A stretch of DNA of 64,000 nucleotides from Formosa agariphila KMM 3901. GTDB taxonomy: Bacteria > Bacteroidota > Bacteroidia > Flavobacteriales > Flavobacteriaceae. The notes under the pieces are model-generated. The model was not told the DNA's origin, did not search any database, and saw only the letters and a list, made by a program, of their open reading frames with translations. This document shows, in pieces, positions 9,243 to 17,089 of this stretch. The stretch is from contig NZ_HG315671.1 in NCBI RefSeq assembly GCF_000723205.1, forward strand, positions 2,267,351-2,331,350. The letters are read 5' to 3'. The position numbers and the translations under genes were made by a program. Position 1 is the first letter of the stretch; the number at the start of each line of letters is the position of its first letter.

Positions 9243-10247
9243 CTATCTCGTAGGTTTAGGTTTTATGGTTCCTAACTTATATCCGAATGCAATCTTAGCT
9301 TTTGTTAGATTAAAACTATAAGTATTGTCGAAATCTAAATCGCTAGAATACACTCCTCCTCCATATATTAAACTTACGTAATATTGCGGAACATTATACC
9401 CTAAAGCAAAAGTGTAATCCATTTTATAAATCATAGGATTAGACGGTTTATAAGTATTATCCTCTAAAGTCACATGTTTGTACATTAACCCTACTCCAGG
9501 CATAATATTACACGAGGCTGTAAAGTTTTGCGGCAACCTAAACACAGACATTAGACCACCTAAAATACCTAAAGCACTACTGTTATACCGTTTAACATGC
9601 GCTTGTTCGTTAAAGTAAATGTTAGATGGGTCTTCTAAAATATTGTCATCTGCAGAAAAATAATCATAAAAACCAAAAGCTCCAAAACCACCCGTTATAT
9701 ACACTTTACGATTTAAATTATCTACACCAGCTTTTAACATAGAATACGAAAATTCTATATCTGGTATGGTACGTAAATAATTAAAACCTACGGTAACAGA
9801 TCTAATATCGTCTCGAAATACAAAAGGTTCATCAAAATTATTTCTCACATTAAAACCTTTATAGGTCTGTACATAAAAATTTATATAATTTTTTTTACCA
9901 ACTATAGATGTGCCCTGCATATCGAACCTATGCGTAATGTGTTTTTTATTGGTTTTTAAATTAAAAGCAATATCTATTAACAGCTTACTGCTGGCAAAAC
10001 CAAAACCTAAACCAAACTTATTATTTGGGGAATATTTAGATTTAAAATCATCTTCATTCTTGATTCGGAATTGTTTTACTTTATAATTACTAAAAAAACG
10101 AAGGGAATAATTATCTATATCATGGTCTATAAAAACTTTATCAATCAGTTTAATAACATCTAAAGTATCTAAATTCTTGATAATCTGAGATTGTGCAGTC
10201 CAAGAAACCGTGAAAAATATAAATAAAATAATCGTTTTCTTTACCAT
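9243..10247 (-). CDS. DUF4421 family envelope protein
   Basis: A 334-residue protein of unknown function if the ATG at 10247 is used. That start gives a clean signal peptide, MVKKTIILFIFFTVSWTAQSQ, whereas the longer frame from 10325 adds 26 residues with no signal logic. The body has the DUF4421 look: YSPNNKFGLGFGFASSKLLIDIAFNL near residue 85, then alternating aromatic beta strands and glycine turns, suggesting a periplasmic or outer-membrane beta-barrel. The C-terminus ends IKPKPTR, not an aromatic. It is convergent with rlmH and lies downstream of the hpf terminator, so it should have its own promoter. Function unknown. Confidence 0.7.
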   Translation of the reverse strand: MVKKTIILFIFFTVSWTAQSQIIKNLDTLDVIKLIDKVFIDHDIDNYSLRFFSNYKVKQFRIKNEDDFKSKYSPNNKFGLGFGFASSKLLIDIAFNLKTNKKHITHRFDMQGTSIVGKKNYINFYVQTYKGFNVRNNFDEPFVFRDDIRSVTVGFNYLRTIPDIEFSYSMLKAGVDNLNRKVYITGGFGAFGFYDYFSADDNILEDPSNIYFNEQAHVKRYNSSALGILGGLMSVFRLPQNFTASCNIMPGVGLMYKHVTLEDNTYKPSNPMIYKMDYTFALGYNVPQYYVSLIYGGGVYSSDLDFDNTYSFNLTKAKIAFGYKLGTIKPKPTR

Positions 10248-10377
10248 GTAATTTTCGCCTACACACTTGACTTGGTTATAAAGTATTATTGGAGTTTGCC
10301 AAAAATACATTAATTCTTGAAACAAACAATTAATGCTAATTTATAAGCATTTTAAGTCTATTATAGCATTTATAAAA

Positions 10378-10414
10378 AAACGGATGATACACTTTAAAAT
10401 TGTATCATCCGTTT
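10378..10414 (-). terminator. Intrinsic terminator after hpf
   Basis: Perfect 14-bp stem, arms 10378-10391 and 10401-10414, with a 9-nt loop. Read on the minus strand it ends in a run of six to seven T, 20 bp after the hpf stop. It separates hpf from the DUF4421 gene. Confidence 0.85.
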
Positions 10415-10434
10415 AAATTATAAATTCTTATAGC

Positions 10435-10734
10435 CTAAGAATGGGCAAATGTTTGTTTACGTTTTTTAAGTTGAATTTCTAAATCATTAATCGTGTTTTT
10501 TACAGCGCCTTCGTACGTTCTTTCTTGAGAAGAAGCAAAAATTCTAGGCCCAGGTGCACTCAATTCAATTTTGCATATTTTACCTTCTTCTTTCTCTTTT
10601 TGAATATTTTCAAAAATAACCTGTGCAGAAATTATCCAATCGTATTTTAAAGCTAATTTATTAAGTTTTTCGGTTACGTGTTCATTCATTGCTTCGCTAG
10701 TCGTCATATGAATGTATTGAATGTTTATAGTCAT
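10435..10734 (-). CDS. hpf: Short-form ribosome hibernation promoting factor (HPF/RaiA family)
   Basis: 99-residue protein that binds the 30S decoding site and stabilises inactive 100S ribosomes in stationary phase. The S30AE-like pattern is visible: MTINIQYIHMTTSEAMNEHV at the N-terminus, LNKLALKYDWI in the middle, then CKIELSAPGPRIFASSQERTYEGAV and a basic Arg/Lys-rich C-terminal helix ending KKRKQTFAHS. The length fits short HPF, without the C-terminal dimerisation domain of long HPF. It is monocistronic: own -7 box upstream, strong terminator downstream. It is divergent from rdgB. Confidence 0.9.
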   Translation of the reverse strand: MTINIQYIHMTTSEAMNEHVTEKLNKLALKYDWIISAQVIFENIQKEKEEGKICKIELSAPGPRIFASSQERTYEGAVKNTINDLEIQLKKRKQTFAHS

Positions 10735-10759
10735 AGATTAATATTTAAATGTTCTATTC

Positions 10760-10767
10760 CAAATTTA
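10760..10767 (-). promoter_or_regulatory. Predicted -7 box of hpf
   Basis: On the minus strand this reads TAAATTTG, an exact TAnnTTTG match, about 26 nt upstream of the hpf ATG. No clear -33 TTTG was found at the usual distance. Confidence 0.5.
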
Positions 10768-10992
10768 AAAATAAAGCCTATTATATCATATGATTTTAAT
10801 CATAAATAATTGTGAAATTATCAGTTTTAAGCCCGTAAATTTTTAAATAATAATCTATTTAACTAAATACCAAACTATTAATCAATTTTAAATCAAAAAC
10901 TGGTGTATTACAAATTGAACAGTCTTTTATTAAGAGTTCTGAAAATTGTTTTAAAAGCTTATTTTAGCATTCCAAAACTTAAACCTAAAGTC

Positions 10993-11574
10993 ATGAAACT
11001 TGTATTTGCTACCAACAATAAAAATAAAATAAAGGAAGTTCAAGGCTTAATTCCTAGTTATATCACACTCTTAAGTTTAGAAGATATTAACTGTTTAGAA
11101 GATATTCCAGAAACACAACCTACTATAGAAGGCAATGCAAAGCAAAAAGCAGAATATGTAAAAGACAAGTATGGTTTCGATTGTTTTGCAGACGATACAG
11201 GTTTAGAAGTCGATGCTTTAGATGGCGCTCCTGGGGTGTATTCGGCACGTTTTGCTGGACCACAACGCGATGCCAAAGACAATATGAACAAACTTTTAGA
11301 GGATTTAAAAGATACCACTTATAGAAATGCGCAATTTAAAACCGTAATCGCATTATCTCTTCAAAATAATATTCAAACATTTACGGGCATTTGCGAAGGG
11401 GAAATTACTAAAACCCAACATGGCACAGATGGTTTTGGATACGACCCTATTTTTAGACCTAAAGGATTGAAACAGACCTTTGCAGAAATGCCACTTAGCG
11501 AAAAAAACACCATTGGTCATCGTGGAAAAGCAGTTTCTTTATTGGTTAAATATTTAAACAGTTTAGAAGCATAA
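10993..11574 (+). CDS. rdgB: RdgB/HAM1-type non-canonical purine NTP pyrophosphatase (dITP/XTP)
   Basis: 193-residue housecleaning enzyme that hydrolyses dITP, XTP and ITP to monophosphates, keeping deaminated purines out of DNA. The start is ATG 10993 because the family begins MKLVFATNNKNKIKEV; the upstream 30 codons of open frame from 10903 have no homology logic. Visible motifs: TNNKNK (substrate loop), FADDTGLEVDALDGAPGVYSARFAG near residue 68 with the catalytic Asp pair, FGYDPIF near residue 148, and SHRGKA-type NTIGHRGKA near residue 175. The length matches the family. It is divergent from hpf, with 258 bp between them. Confidence 0.95.
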   Translation: MKLVFATNNKNKIKEVQGLIPSYITLLSLEDINCLEDIPETQPTIEGNAKQKAEYVKDKYGFDCFADDTGLEVDALDGAPGVYSARFAGPQRDAKDNMNKLLEDLKDTTYRNAQFKTVIALSLQNNIQTFTGICEGEITKTQHGTDGFGYDPIFRPKGLKQTFAEMPLSEKNTIGHRGKAVSLLVKYLNSLEA

Positions 11575-11631
11575 ATTAAACCATTGATTTACAATAAATT
11601 AATCAAAATTAGTTTATTCGGAATAAAACAC

Positions 11632-11639
11632 TACCTTTG
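11632..11639 (+). promoter_or_regulatory. Predicted -7 box for the DEAD-box helicase transcript
   Basis: TACCTTTG is an exact TAnnTTTG match in A/T-rich DNA after rdgB. It predicts transcription starting near 11645 and therefore an untranslated leader of a little over 100 nt before the ATG at 11752. Confidence 0.65.
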
Positions 11640-11650
11640 CAGCTTGAAAT

Positions 11651-11742
11651 TCCTCAGAGAGAGGATGTGTTACTTGGAAGTTTAAGGTTAAGTATGTCGA
11701 TTCCCTTCTTATGTAACACTTACATAGTTTAATCGAATACTT
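11651..11742 (+). promoter_or_regulatory. Structured 5' leader of the DEAD-box helicase mRNA
   Basis: Three helices can be drawn by eye: TCCTC/GAGGA (11651-11655 with 11661-11665, loop AGAGA); a 12-bp stem with one bulged G, arms 11690-11702 and 11731-11742; and inside it a perfect ATGTAA/TTACAT hairpin (11711-11716 with 11720-11725). A competing helix is possible: GTGTTAC (11667-11673) pairs exactly with GTAACAC (11713-11719), which would destroy the inner hairpin. The large stem ends 9 nt before the start codon, so its folding would affect ribosome access. Long regulated leaders are known for cold-shock DEAD helicases such as csdA/deaD; that this one is a thermosensor or autoregulatory is inference. 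Confidence 0.6.
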
Positions 11743-11751
11743 ATTACAAGA

Positions 11752-13587
11752 ATGAACACATTCCAAGATTTAGGTCTTAATGACGACCTATTGCGTGCTA
11801 TTACCGATATGGGTTTTGAAACTCCAAGTGAAGTCCAAGACAAAGCCATCCCATTATTATTAGAAAGTGAAATAGATTTAGTTGCATTAGCACAAACAGG
11901 AACAGGTAAAACTGCTGCGTTTGGTTTCCCAATGCTTCAAAAAATTGATATCGATAGTAGAACCACTCAAGGATTAATCTTATCGCCTACTCGCGAACTT
12001 TGTTTACAAATTACTAACGAACTTAAAGCTTACGGTAAATACTGTAAAGGTTTAAACGTTGTTGCTATTTACGGTGGATCTAGTATCCAAGACCAAGCAA
12101 GAGAAGTAAAACGTGGTGCACAAATTATTGTTGCAACGCCAGGTCGTATGAAAGATATGATTAGCCGTAACATGGTTGATATTTCTAAGATTACCTATAG
12201 CGTACTTGATGAAGCAGATGAAATGCTTAACATGGGTTTCAAAGAAGATATTACAGATATTTTATCGCATACACCTACAGATAAAAACACATGGTTATTT
12301 TCTGCAACTATGCCAAAAGAAGTTGCAACTATAGCTAAAAAATTCATGCATAATCCTACCGAAATTACTGTAGGAAATAAAAACGAAGGTAGTACTCAAG
12401 TATCTCACGAATATTATTTAGTGAACGCTAGAGACCGTTACCAAGCTTTAAAACGTTTAGCAGATGCTAACCCAGATATTTTCTCTGTTATTTTCTGTAG
12501 AACGAAGCGTGATACTCAAAAAGTAGCAGAACAACTTATAGAAGATGGTTATAACGCTGGAGCACTTCATGGTGACTTAAGTCAAAACCAACGTGATTTA
12601 GTAATGAAATCGTTTAGAAATCAGCAAATCCAAATGCTTGTTGCAACAGATGTTGCTGCACGTGGAATTGATGTAGACGATATTACTCACGTTATCAATT
12701 ACCAATTACCTGACGAAATCGAAACGTATAATCACCGTAGTGGTCGTACTGGACGTGCTGGTAAAACAGGAATCTCTATGGTAATTGTGTCTAAAAGTGA
12801 AGTTAGAAAAATTAAAAGTATAGAGCGTATCATTAAAAAAGATTTCATCAAAAAAGAAATTCCAGACGGAATGGAAATTTGTGAAGTTCAATTAATGTCT
12901 CTTGCTAACAAAATACACAGTACCGAAATCAATCCTGAAATTGATAAGCATTTAGATAGTATTAATACATTATTTGCAGATACAACTAAAGACGAATTAA
13001 TTCAGAAATTTTTCTCTGTAGAATTTACAAGATTCTTTAACTACTACCAGAAATCTAAAGATTTAAATGTAGCTGAAGGAAACTCTAGAGAAAGAGAAGG
13101 AAGAGAACATGTAGGTAACGATAATGCTGCTCGTTTCTTTATTAACGTAGGTAGCCGTGATGGTTTCGACTGGATGAAACTAAAAGATTTCTTAAAAGAA
13201 GTTTTAGAATTAGGTCGTGACGATGTCTTTAAAGTAGATGTTAAAGAGAGTTTCTCTTTCTTTAATACAGAAAAAGAACTTAAAGAAAAGGTTTTAGCAT
13301 TCTTTACAGATTACAAGCACGATGGTCGTTTTGTTAATGTTGAAGAAACAGAAAACAAAGGCGGCGGCGGTGGTCGCGGCGGAAACAGAAGTCGTGGTGG
13401 CGGCGGTGGTCGTAGAGATAGAAAAGATGGTGGATTTAGAGGCGACAGACGTTCAAAATCTGGAGGAGAAGGAAGAAGAAGAAATTCTGATTCAGACTCT
13501 AAACCAAGACGCTCTAACTCTAGCACTAGTTCTGAAAGAAGAAGTGATTCATCATCTTCATCAAGACCTAGACGTTCTAGACGCTAA
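11752..13587 (+). CDS. DEAD-box ATP-dependent RNA helicase, DeaD/CsdA type, with RGG/SR-rich tail
   Basis: 611-residue RNA helicase for ribosome biogenesis or mRNA unwinding, probably in the cold. Motifs in order: Q-motif region at the N-terminus, AQTGTGKT (Walker A, ~residue 46), SPTRELCLQ, TPGRM, LDEADEML (~152), FSATMP, then helicase C with ATDVAARGID and HRSGRTGRAGKTG (~331-343). Residues ~460-535 fit the DbpA-type RNA-binding domain (FFINVGSRDGFDW...LKDFLKEV). The last ~65 residues are low-complexity: glycine/arginine (GGGGRGGNRSRGGGG) then serine/arginine, a likely disordered RNA-binding tail. It follows a structured leader with its own promoter. The DeaD family call is strong; the exact target RNA is unknown. 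Confidence 0.93.
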   Translation: MNTFQDLGLNDDLLRAITDMGFETPSEVQDKAIPLLLESEIDLVALAQTGTGKTAAFGFPMLQKIDIDSRTTQGLILSPTRELCLQITNELKAYGKYCKGLNVVAIYGGSSIQDQAREVKRGAQIIVATPGRMKDMISRNMVDISKITYSVLDEADEMLNMGFKEDITDILSHTPTDKNTWLFSATMPKEVATIAKKFMHNPTEITVGNKNEGSTQVSHEYYLVNARDRYQALKRLADANPDIFSVIFCRTKRDTQKVAEQLIEDGYNAGALHGDLSQNQRDLVMKSFRNQQIQMLVATDVAARGIDVDDITHVINYQLPDEIETYNHRSGRTGRAGKTGISMVIVSKSEVRKIKSIERIIKKDFIKKEIPDGMEICEVQLMSLANKIHSTEINPEIDKHLDSINTLFADTTKDELIQKFFSVEFTRFFNYYQKSKDLNVAEGNSREREGREHVGNDNAARFFINVGSRDGFDWMKLKDFLKEVLELGRDDVFKVDVKESFSFFNTEKELKEKVLAFFTDYKHDGRFVNVEETENKGGGGGRGGNRSRGGGGGRRDRKDGGFRGDRRSKSGGEGRRRNSDSDSKPRRSNSSTSSERRSDSSSSSRPRRSRR

Positions 13588-13672
13588 ACTTTCTGTTAAT
13601 TTTTAGTCAAAAGAATAGGTCTTTTTCTAAATTGTGCTTTAGTTTGCTACTTTTACGTCTAACAATATTATA

Positions 13673-14446
13673 ATGAAATATACATTTTTACTTTTTACCT
13701 TATTATTAATGTCTACTGCTGTCTTCGCTCAAGAAGAGGCTAACACTAATGTAATGGGGGTAATTATTAACGGTTCTAACGATGAACCTTTAGAAGGTGT
13801 AAATATTGTAAACATAAATCAAGTCTCTGGAAGCACAACAAATACTAAAGGTGAATTTCAAATCGCTGCGCGAGCAAACGACACCCTTCACCTATCTTAT
13901 TTAGGTTTTAAATCTATTAAAGTAAGAGTAACAAACGACTGGATAAAATTCGGAAGTTCTACAATTGCCTTAACAGAATTAGCATTAGCATTAGAAGAAG
14001 TTATTGTAAATCAATTTAGATTAACAGGTTATTTAGAAGTAGATATTGCACAAGTACCTATAAACAATAATTATCAGTATAGTATTTCTGGATTACAAAA
14101 CGGATATGAAGCTGGTAAAAGTACAGGTGTTAATAAAATTTTAAGTTCTATATTTAATCCTGCCGATTTCTTATATAATACCTTCGGAAAGAAGCCTCAG
14201 GAAATGAAAAAGCTGAAGCAAATGAAACAGAGCGACGAAATTCGAAACTTATTATCCTCCAGATTCGACCGCGAAATGTTAATGGTATTATTACAAGTAG
14301 ATCGAGTCGATTTAGATGAAATTGTAAGACAGTGCAACTACTCTAAAGACTTTATTAATACAGCAACGGATCTTCAAATACTTGATGCTATAAGCGGATG
14401 TTATGAAGAATACAAAGTTCTCAGCCGAGGGCGAGGTAAATCCTAA
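13673..14446 (+). CDS. Carboxypeptidase-like regulatory domain protein, secreted
   Basis: 257 residues. A signal peptide MKYTFLLFTLLLMSTAVFAQ precedes a CarboxypepD_reg-like beta domain (residues ~28-100): VMGVIINGSNDEPLEGVNIVNI, STTNTKGEFQI and HLSYLGFKSIKVRV, the same fold that heads SusC proteins. Residues ~150-257 are alpha-helical, charged and unassigned, including LSSRFDREMLMVLLQVDRVDLDEIVRQC. No TonB plug or barrel follows, so it is a stand-alone periplasmic or outer-membrane-associated protein. A strong terminator follows immediately. The precise role is unknown. Confidence 0.75.
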   Translation: MKYTFLLFTLLLMSTAVFAQEEANTNVMGVIINGSNDEPLEGVNIVNINQVSGSTTNTKGEFQIAARANDTLHLSYLGFKSIKVRVTNDWIKFGSSTIALTELALALEEVIVNQFRLTGYLEVDIAQVPINNNYQYSISGLQNGYEAGKSTGVNKILSSIFNPADFLYNTFGKKPQEMKKLKQMKQSDEIRNLLSSRFDREMLMVLLQVDRVDLDEIVRQCNYSKDFINTATDLQILDAISGCYEEYKVLSRGRGKS

Positions 14447-14466
14447 TACTAATAAATTTCAAAAAA

Positions 14467-14495
14467 AGACTGTCTATATAGACAGTCTTTTTTTT
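14467..14495 (+). terminator. Intrinsic terminator
   Basis: A perfect 22-nt palindrome (14467-14488, AGACTGTCTAT and its complement) preceded by A-run and followed by a T-run to 14495, 20 bp after the preceding stop. The A and T runs make it functional in both directions. Confidence 0.9.
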
Positions 14496-14575
14496 GCACT
14501 AATTATATCTACAAGAATTAGAGCAGATTCTTTAAAAAAAACATCCGAATTCATAAAAAAATGCTAAATATTTTA

Positions 14576-14614
14576 AATTGAAGATTGAAAGTTATCAAAA
14601 AACAATCTTCAATT
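14576..14614. repeat. 12-bp stem-loop in the 299-bp gap before the acyl-CoA synthetase gene
   Basis: Arms AATTGAAGATTG (14576-14587) and CAATCTTCAATT (14603-14614) are exact reverse complements with a 15-nt A-rich loop. No T-run follows. The rest of the 14496-14745 gap is A/T-rich; no gene or convincing promoter was found in it. The stem lies 131 bp upstream of the next ATG and may belong to its leader or to an upstream control site. Confidence 0.4.
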
Positions 14615-14745
14615 ATTAAATTCTTACTATATTACCACTAAAATAATAATATTAACAATTAAATAGTTACTCAACCCTTAAAAATTCAGTAAACGCAATG
14701 TCTTTCAAAAAGAAGATTTTGTAATACTGATGCACTAAACAATAC

Positions 14746-16515
14746 ATGATAAACATAACACGACTATTTGACTTTCCTTATTATCAGTTGGAAAAGTATA
14801 ATTTAAATAAAGCTTTATCTACTAAGTACGGAAATAAATGGGTATCCATTTCTACACAAGAGTATATAAATCAAGCAAACGCTATAAGTAGAGGTTTACT
14901 TCGACTTGGAGTTAAACCAAACGATAAAATTGCAATTATATCAACAAATAACAGAACTGAATGGAATGTTATGGATATTGGTATACTTCAAATTGGTGCG
15001 CAAAATGTACCAATCTATCCAACAATTTCAGAATCAGATTATGAATATATTTTAAATCATTCAGAGTCTACATATTGTTTTGTTTCAGACCAAGATGTTG
15101 TAGATAAAATTAATGCAATTAAAAGAAATACACATTTAAAAGGTGTATACACGTTCGATGACATAAAAACCGAAAAGAACTGGAAAGAAATCTTAGAATT
15201 AGGTAAAGATAAATCTAATCAGCTTGAAGTTGAAGCTAAAAAGGCTAATGTAAAGCCAGACGATTTAGCTACCATAATATATACCTCTGGAACTACAGGT
15301 ACACCAAAAGGTGTTATGTTATCACATAACAATCTTGTAAGTAATGTTTTAAGTAGTGAAAAACGAGTGCCTTTCGATTACGGAAAATCAAGAGCATTAA
15401 GCTTCTTACCTATCTGCCATGTTTTTGAACGTATGCTTTTATATCTATACCAATATTGTGGCGTAGAAATTTATTTTGCAGAATCTATAGAAAAAATGAG
15501 TGATAACTTAAAAGAAGTTCATCCTCATGTCATGACTGCTGTACCTAGATTATACGAAAAGGTATACGATAAAATTGTAGCTAAAGGCGGTGAATTAACA
15601 GGTATAAAGAAAGCTTTATTCTTTTGGGCAATTTCTTTAGGACTTAGATACGAACCTTATGGTAAGAATGGTTGGTGGTACGAAAAGCAACTTAGTCTAG
15701 CCAGAAAACTAATTTTCAGTAAATGGAAAGAAGGTTTAGGCGGAGATATACAATTAATGGTTTCTGGGAGTGCACCTTTACAATCGCGATTAACACGAAC
15801 ATTTGCAGCAGCAGGAATGCCAATAATGGAAGGTTACGGCCTAACAGAAACTTCCCCAGTAATATCTGTAAACGATGAAAGAAATTTTGGTTTTAAAGTT
15901 GGAACTGTTGGAAAACTAATCGATAAAGTTGATGTTAAAATAGCAGAAGATGGTGAAATTCTTGTAAAAGGTCCAAATGTAATGTTAGGCTATTACAAAG
16001 ATCCGGTAAAAACTGCAGAAGTTATGACAGGAGAGTATTTCCATACTGGAGATATTGGAGAAATTGATAGCGAAGGCTTCTTAAAAATTACAGACCGTAA
16101 AAAAGAAATTTTTAAAACAAGTGGAGGTAAATATGTAGCACCAGCAGTATTAGAAAACCGATTAAAACAATCTCGTTTTATAGAACAAGTTATAGTAATT
16201 GGTGAAGGAGAGAAAATGCCATCAGCTTTAATTCAACCTAATTTCGATTTTATTAAAGAATGGGCTAAACGCCATGATATCGATTCTACTAATATTGTAG
16301 CCTTATGTAAAGACGAACGTTTATTAGATCGTATTCAATCGGAGGTTGATCATGCCAATAAGAAATTTGGAAAATGGGAACAAATAAAAGTGTTTAAATT
16401 AACACCAGAACTCTGGTCTATAGAAGATGGACACCTTACTCCTACTTTGAAGTTAAAACGAAAAAACATCAAAGAAATCTACAAAAATTTAATAGAATCG
16501 ATATATCGACCTTAA
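14746..16515 (+). CDS. Long-chain acyl-CoA synthetase (AMP-dependent, FadD type)
   Basis: 589-residue adenylate-forming enzyme that activates fatty acids to acyl-CoA with ATP and CoA. Motifs: IIYTSGTTGTPKGVMLSH (P-loop-like A3, residues ~177-194), FLPICHVFERM, MEGYGLTETSP (A5, ~364-374), GYYKDP, YFHTGDIGEID (A7, ~426-436) and ITDRKKEIFKTSGGKYVAP (hinge and CoA site, ~442-460). There is no signal peptide; cytosolic or peripheral on the inner membrane. The length is typical of the bacterial/eukaryal long-chain (Faa/ACSL-like) branch. It has its own terminator, but stands directly upstream of the MarR-led beta-oxidation operon and supplies its substrate. Confidence 0.93.
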   Translation: MINITRLFDFPYYQLEKYNLNKALSTKYGNKWVSISTQEYINQANAISRGLLRLGVKPNDKIAIISTNNRTEWNVMDIGILQIGAQNVPIYPTISESDYEYILNHSESTYCFVSDQDVVDKINAIKRNTHLKGVYTFDDIKTEKNWKEILELGKDKSNQLEVEAKKANVKPDDLATIIYTSGTTGTPKGVMLSHNNLVSNVLSSEKRVPFDYGKSRALSFLPICHVFERMLLYLYQYCGVEIYFAESIEKMSDNLKEVHPHVMTAVPRLYEKVYDKIVAKGGELTGIKKALFFWAISLGLRYEPYGKNGWWYEKQLSLARKLIFSKWKEGLGGDIQLMVSGSAPLQSRLTRTFAAAGMPIMEGYGLTETSPVISVNDERNFGFKVGTVGKLIDKVDVKIAEDGEILVKGPNVMLGYYKDPVKTAEVMTGEYFHTGDIGEIDSEGFLKITDRKKEIFKTSGGKYVAPAVLENRLKQSRFIEQVIVIGEGEKMPSALIQPNFDFIKEWAKRHDIDSTNIVALCKDERLLDRIQSEVDHANKKFGKWEQIKVFKLTPELWSIEDGHLTPTLKLKRKNIKEIYKNLIESIYRP

Positions 16516-16521
16516 ATTATT

Positions 16522-16552
16522 AAACTCTCTATCTATTTAGAGAGTTTTTTTT
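16522..16552 (+). terminator. Intrinsic terminator after the acyl-CoA synthetase gene
   Basis: A 9-bp stem AAACTCTCT/AGAGAGTTT (16522-16530 with 16539-16547), 8-nt loop and a run of eight T to 16552, starting 7 bp after the stop codon. Confidence 0.9.
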
Positions 16553-16582
16553 GTGATTAATTTTAGTTAAAATTATACTATT

Positions 16583-16600
16583 TATTATGCATGCATAATA
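16583..16600. promoter_or_regulatory. 18-bp perfect palindrome, candidate MarR operator
   Basis: TATTATGCATGCATAATA is identical to its reverse complement. Its right edge is 8 bp before the TATATTTG -7 box, so it covers the place where the -33 element must lie. MarR dimers typically bind 16-20 bp palindromes and repress their own operon, so autoregulation by the next gene is the natural reading (inference). Confidence 0.65.
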
Positions 16601-16608
16601 TTATTTCC

Positions 16609-16616
16609 TATATTTG
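16609..16616 (+). promoter_or_regulatory. Predicted -7 box of the marR/beta-oxidation operon
   Basis: TATATTTG, exact TAnnTTTG match, 19 nt before the ATG at 16636. It also argues against starting the regulator at the upstream ATG 16591, which would precede the promoter. Confidence 0.65.
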
Positions 16617-16635
16617 GATTAGACAAAAATTGGAA

Positions 16636-17088
16636 ATGAAAGATAAAACAATCGATTATGTTTTACGAACTACTTGGTTAGCTGTTACAAAAATGTACAA
16701 TGAACAAGGCGCAAAATTTGACAGCACCATGGCCACAGGTTTCGCATTACTAAGTATCGATCCCGAAAAAGGAACACCATCGACATCGTTGGGACCTAAA
16801 ATGGGAATGGAAGCGACTAGTTTATCCAGAATTATTAAAAACTTGGAAAAACAAGGACTTATAGAACGTAAGCCAAACCCCGAAGATGGTAGAGGCGTTT
16901 TAATTTACTTAACCGAAATGGGTAAAGAAAAAAGAGATTTCTCTAGAGATCGCGTTTTAATTTTTAACGAAGCAATTAAAAAGAACATTTCTGCCGAGAA
17001 AATTAACCATTTTTATGAAGTGGCAGAAGTTATAAACGATTTAATTTCAAACAAAAAAATATATACTAACGAAAGCATTTTAAAATAA
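16636..17088 (+). CDS. MarR-family transcriptional regulator of the beta-oxidation operon
   Basis: 150-residue winged-helix regulator; ATG 16636 fits the family N-terminus and the promoter position. The HTH and wing are visible: STSLGPKMGMEATSLSRIIKNLEKQGLIERKPNPEDGRGVLIYLTEMG (residues ~55-105), where the LSRIIKNLE recognition helix and DGRGV wing turn are standard. Its stop is one base before the ATG of the HCDH/ECH gene, so it heads a tight operon of fatty-acid degradation genes. Ligand is unknown; by context it may be an acyl-CoA or fatty acid (inference). An 18-bp palindrome over its promoter is the likely operator. Confidence 0.88.
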   Translation: MKDKTIDYVLRTTWLAVTKMYNEQGAKFDSTMATGFALLSIDPEKGTPSTSLGPKMGMEATSLSRIIKNLEKQGLIERKPNPEDGRGVLIYLTEMGKEKRDFSRDRVLIFNEAIKKNISAEKINHFYEVAEVINDLISNKKIYTNESILK

Positions 17089-17089
17089 A

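Noticed and set aside
13311-13606. Open frames on both strands over the RGG/SR-rich tail of the helicase
   Set aside because: They are shadows of a low-complexity, repetitive coding segment, with implausible compositions.
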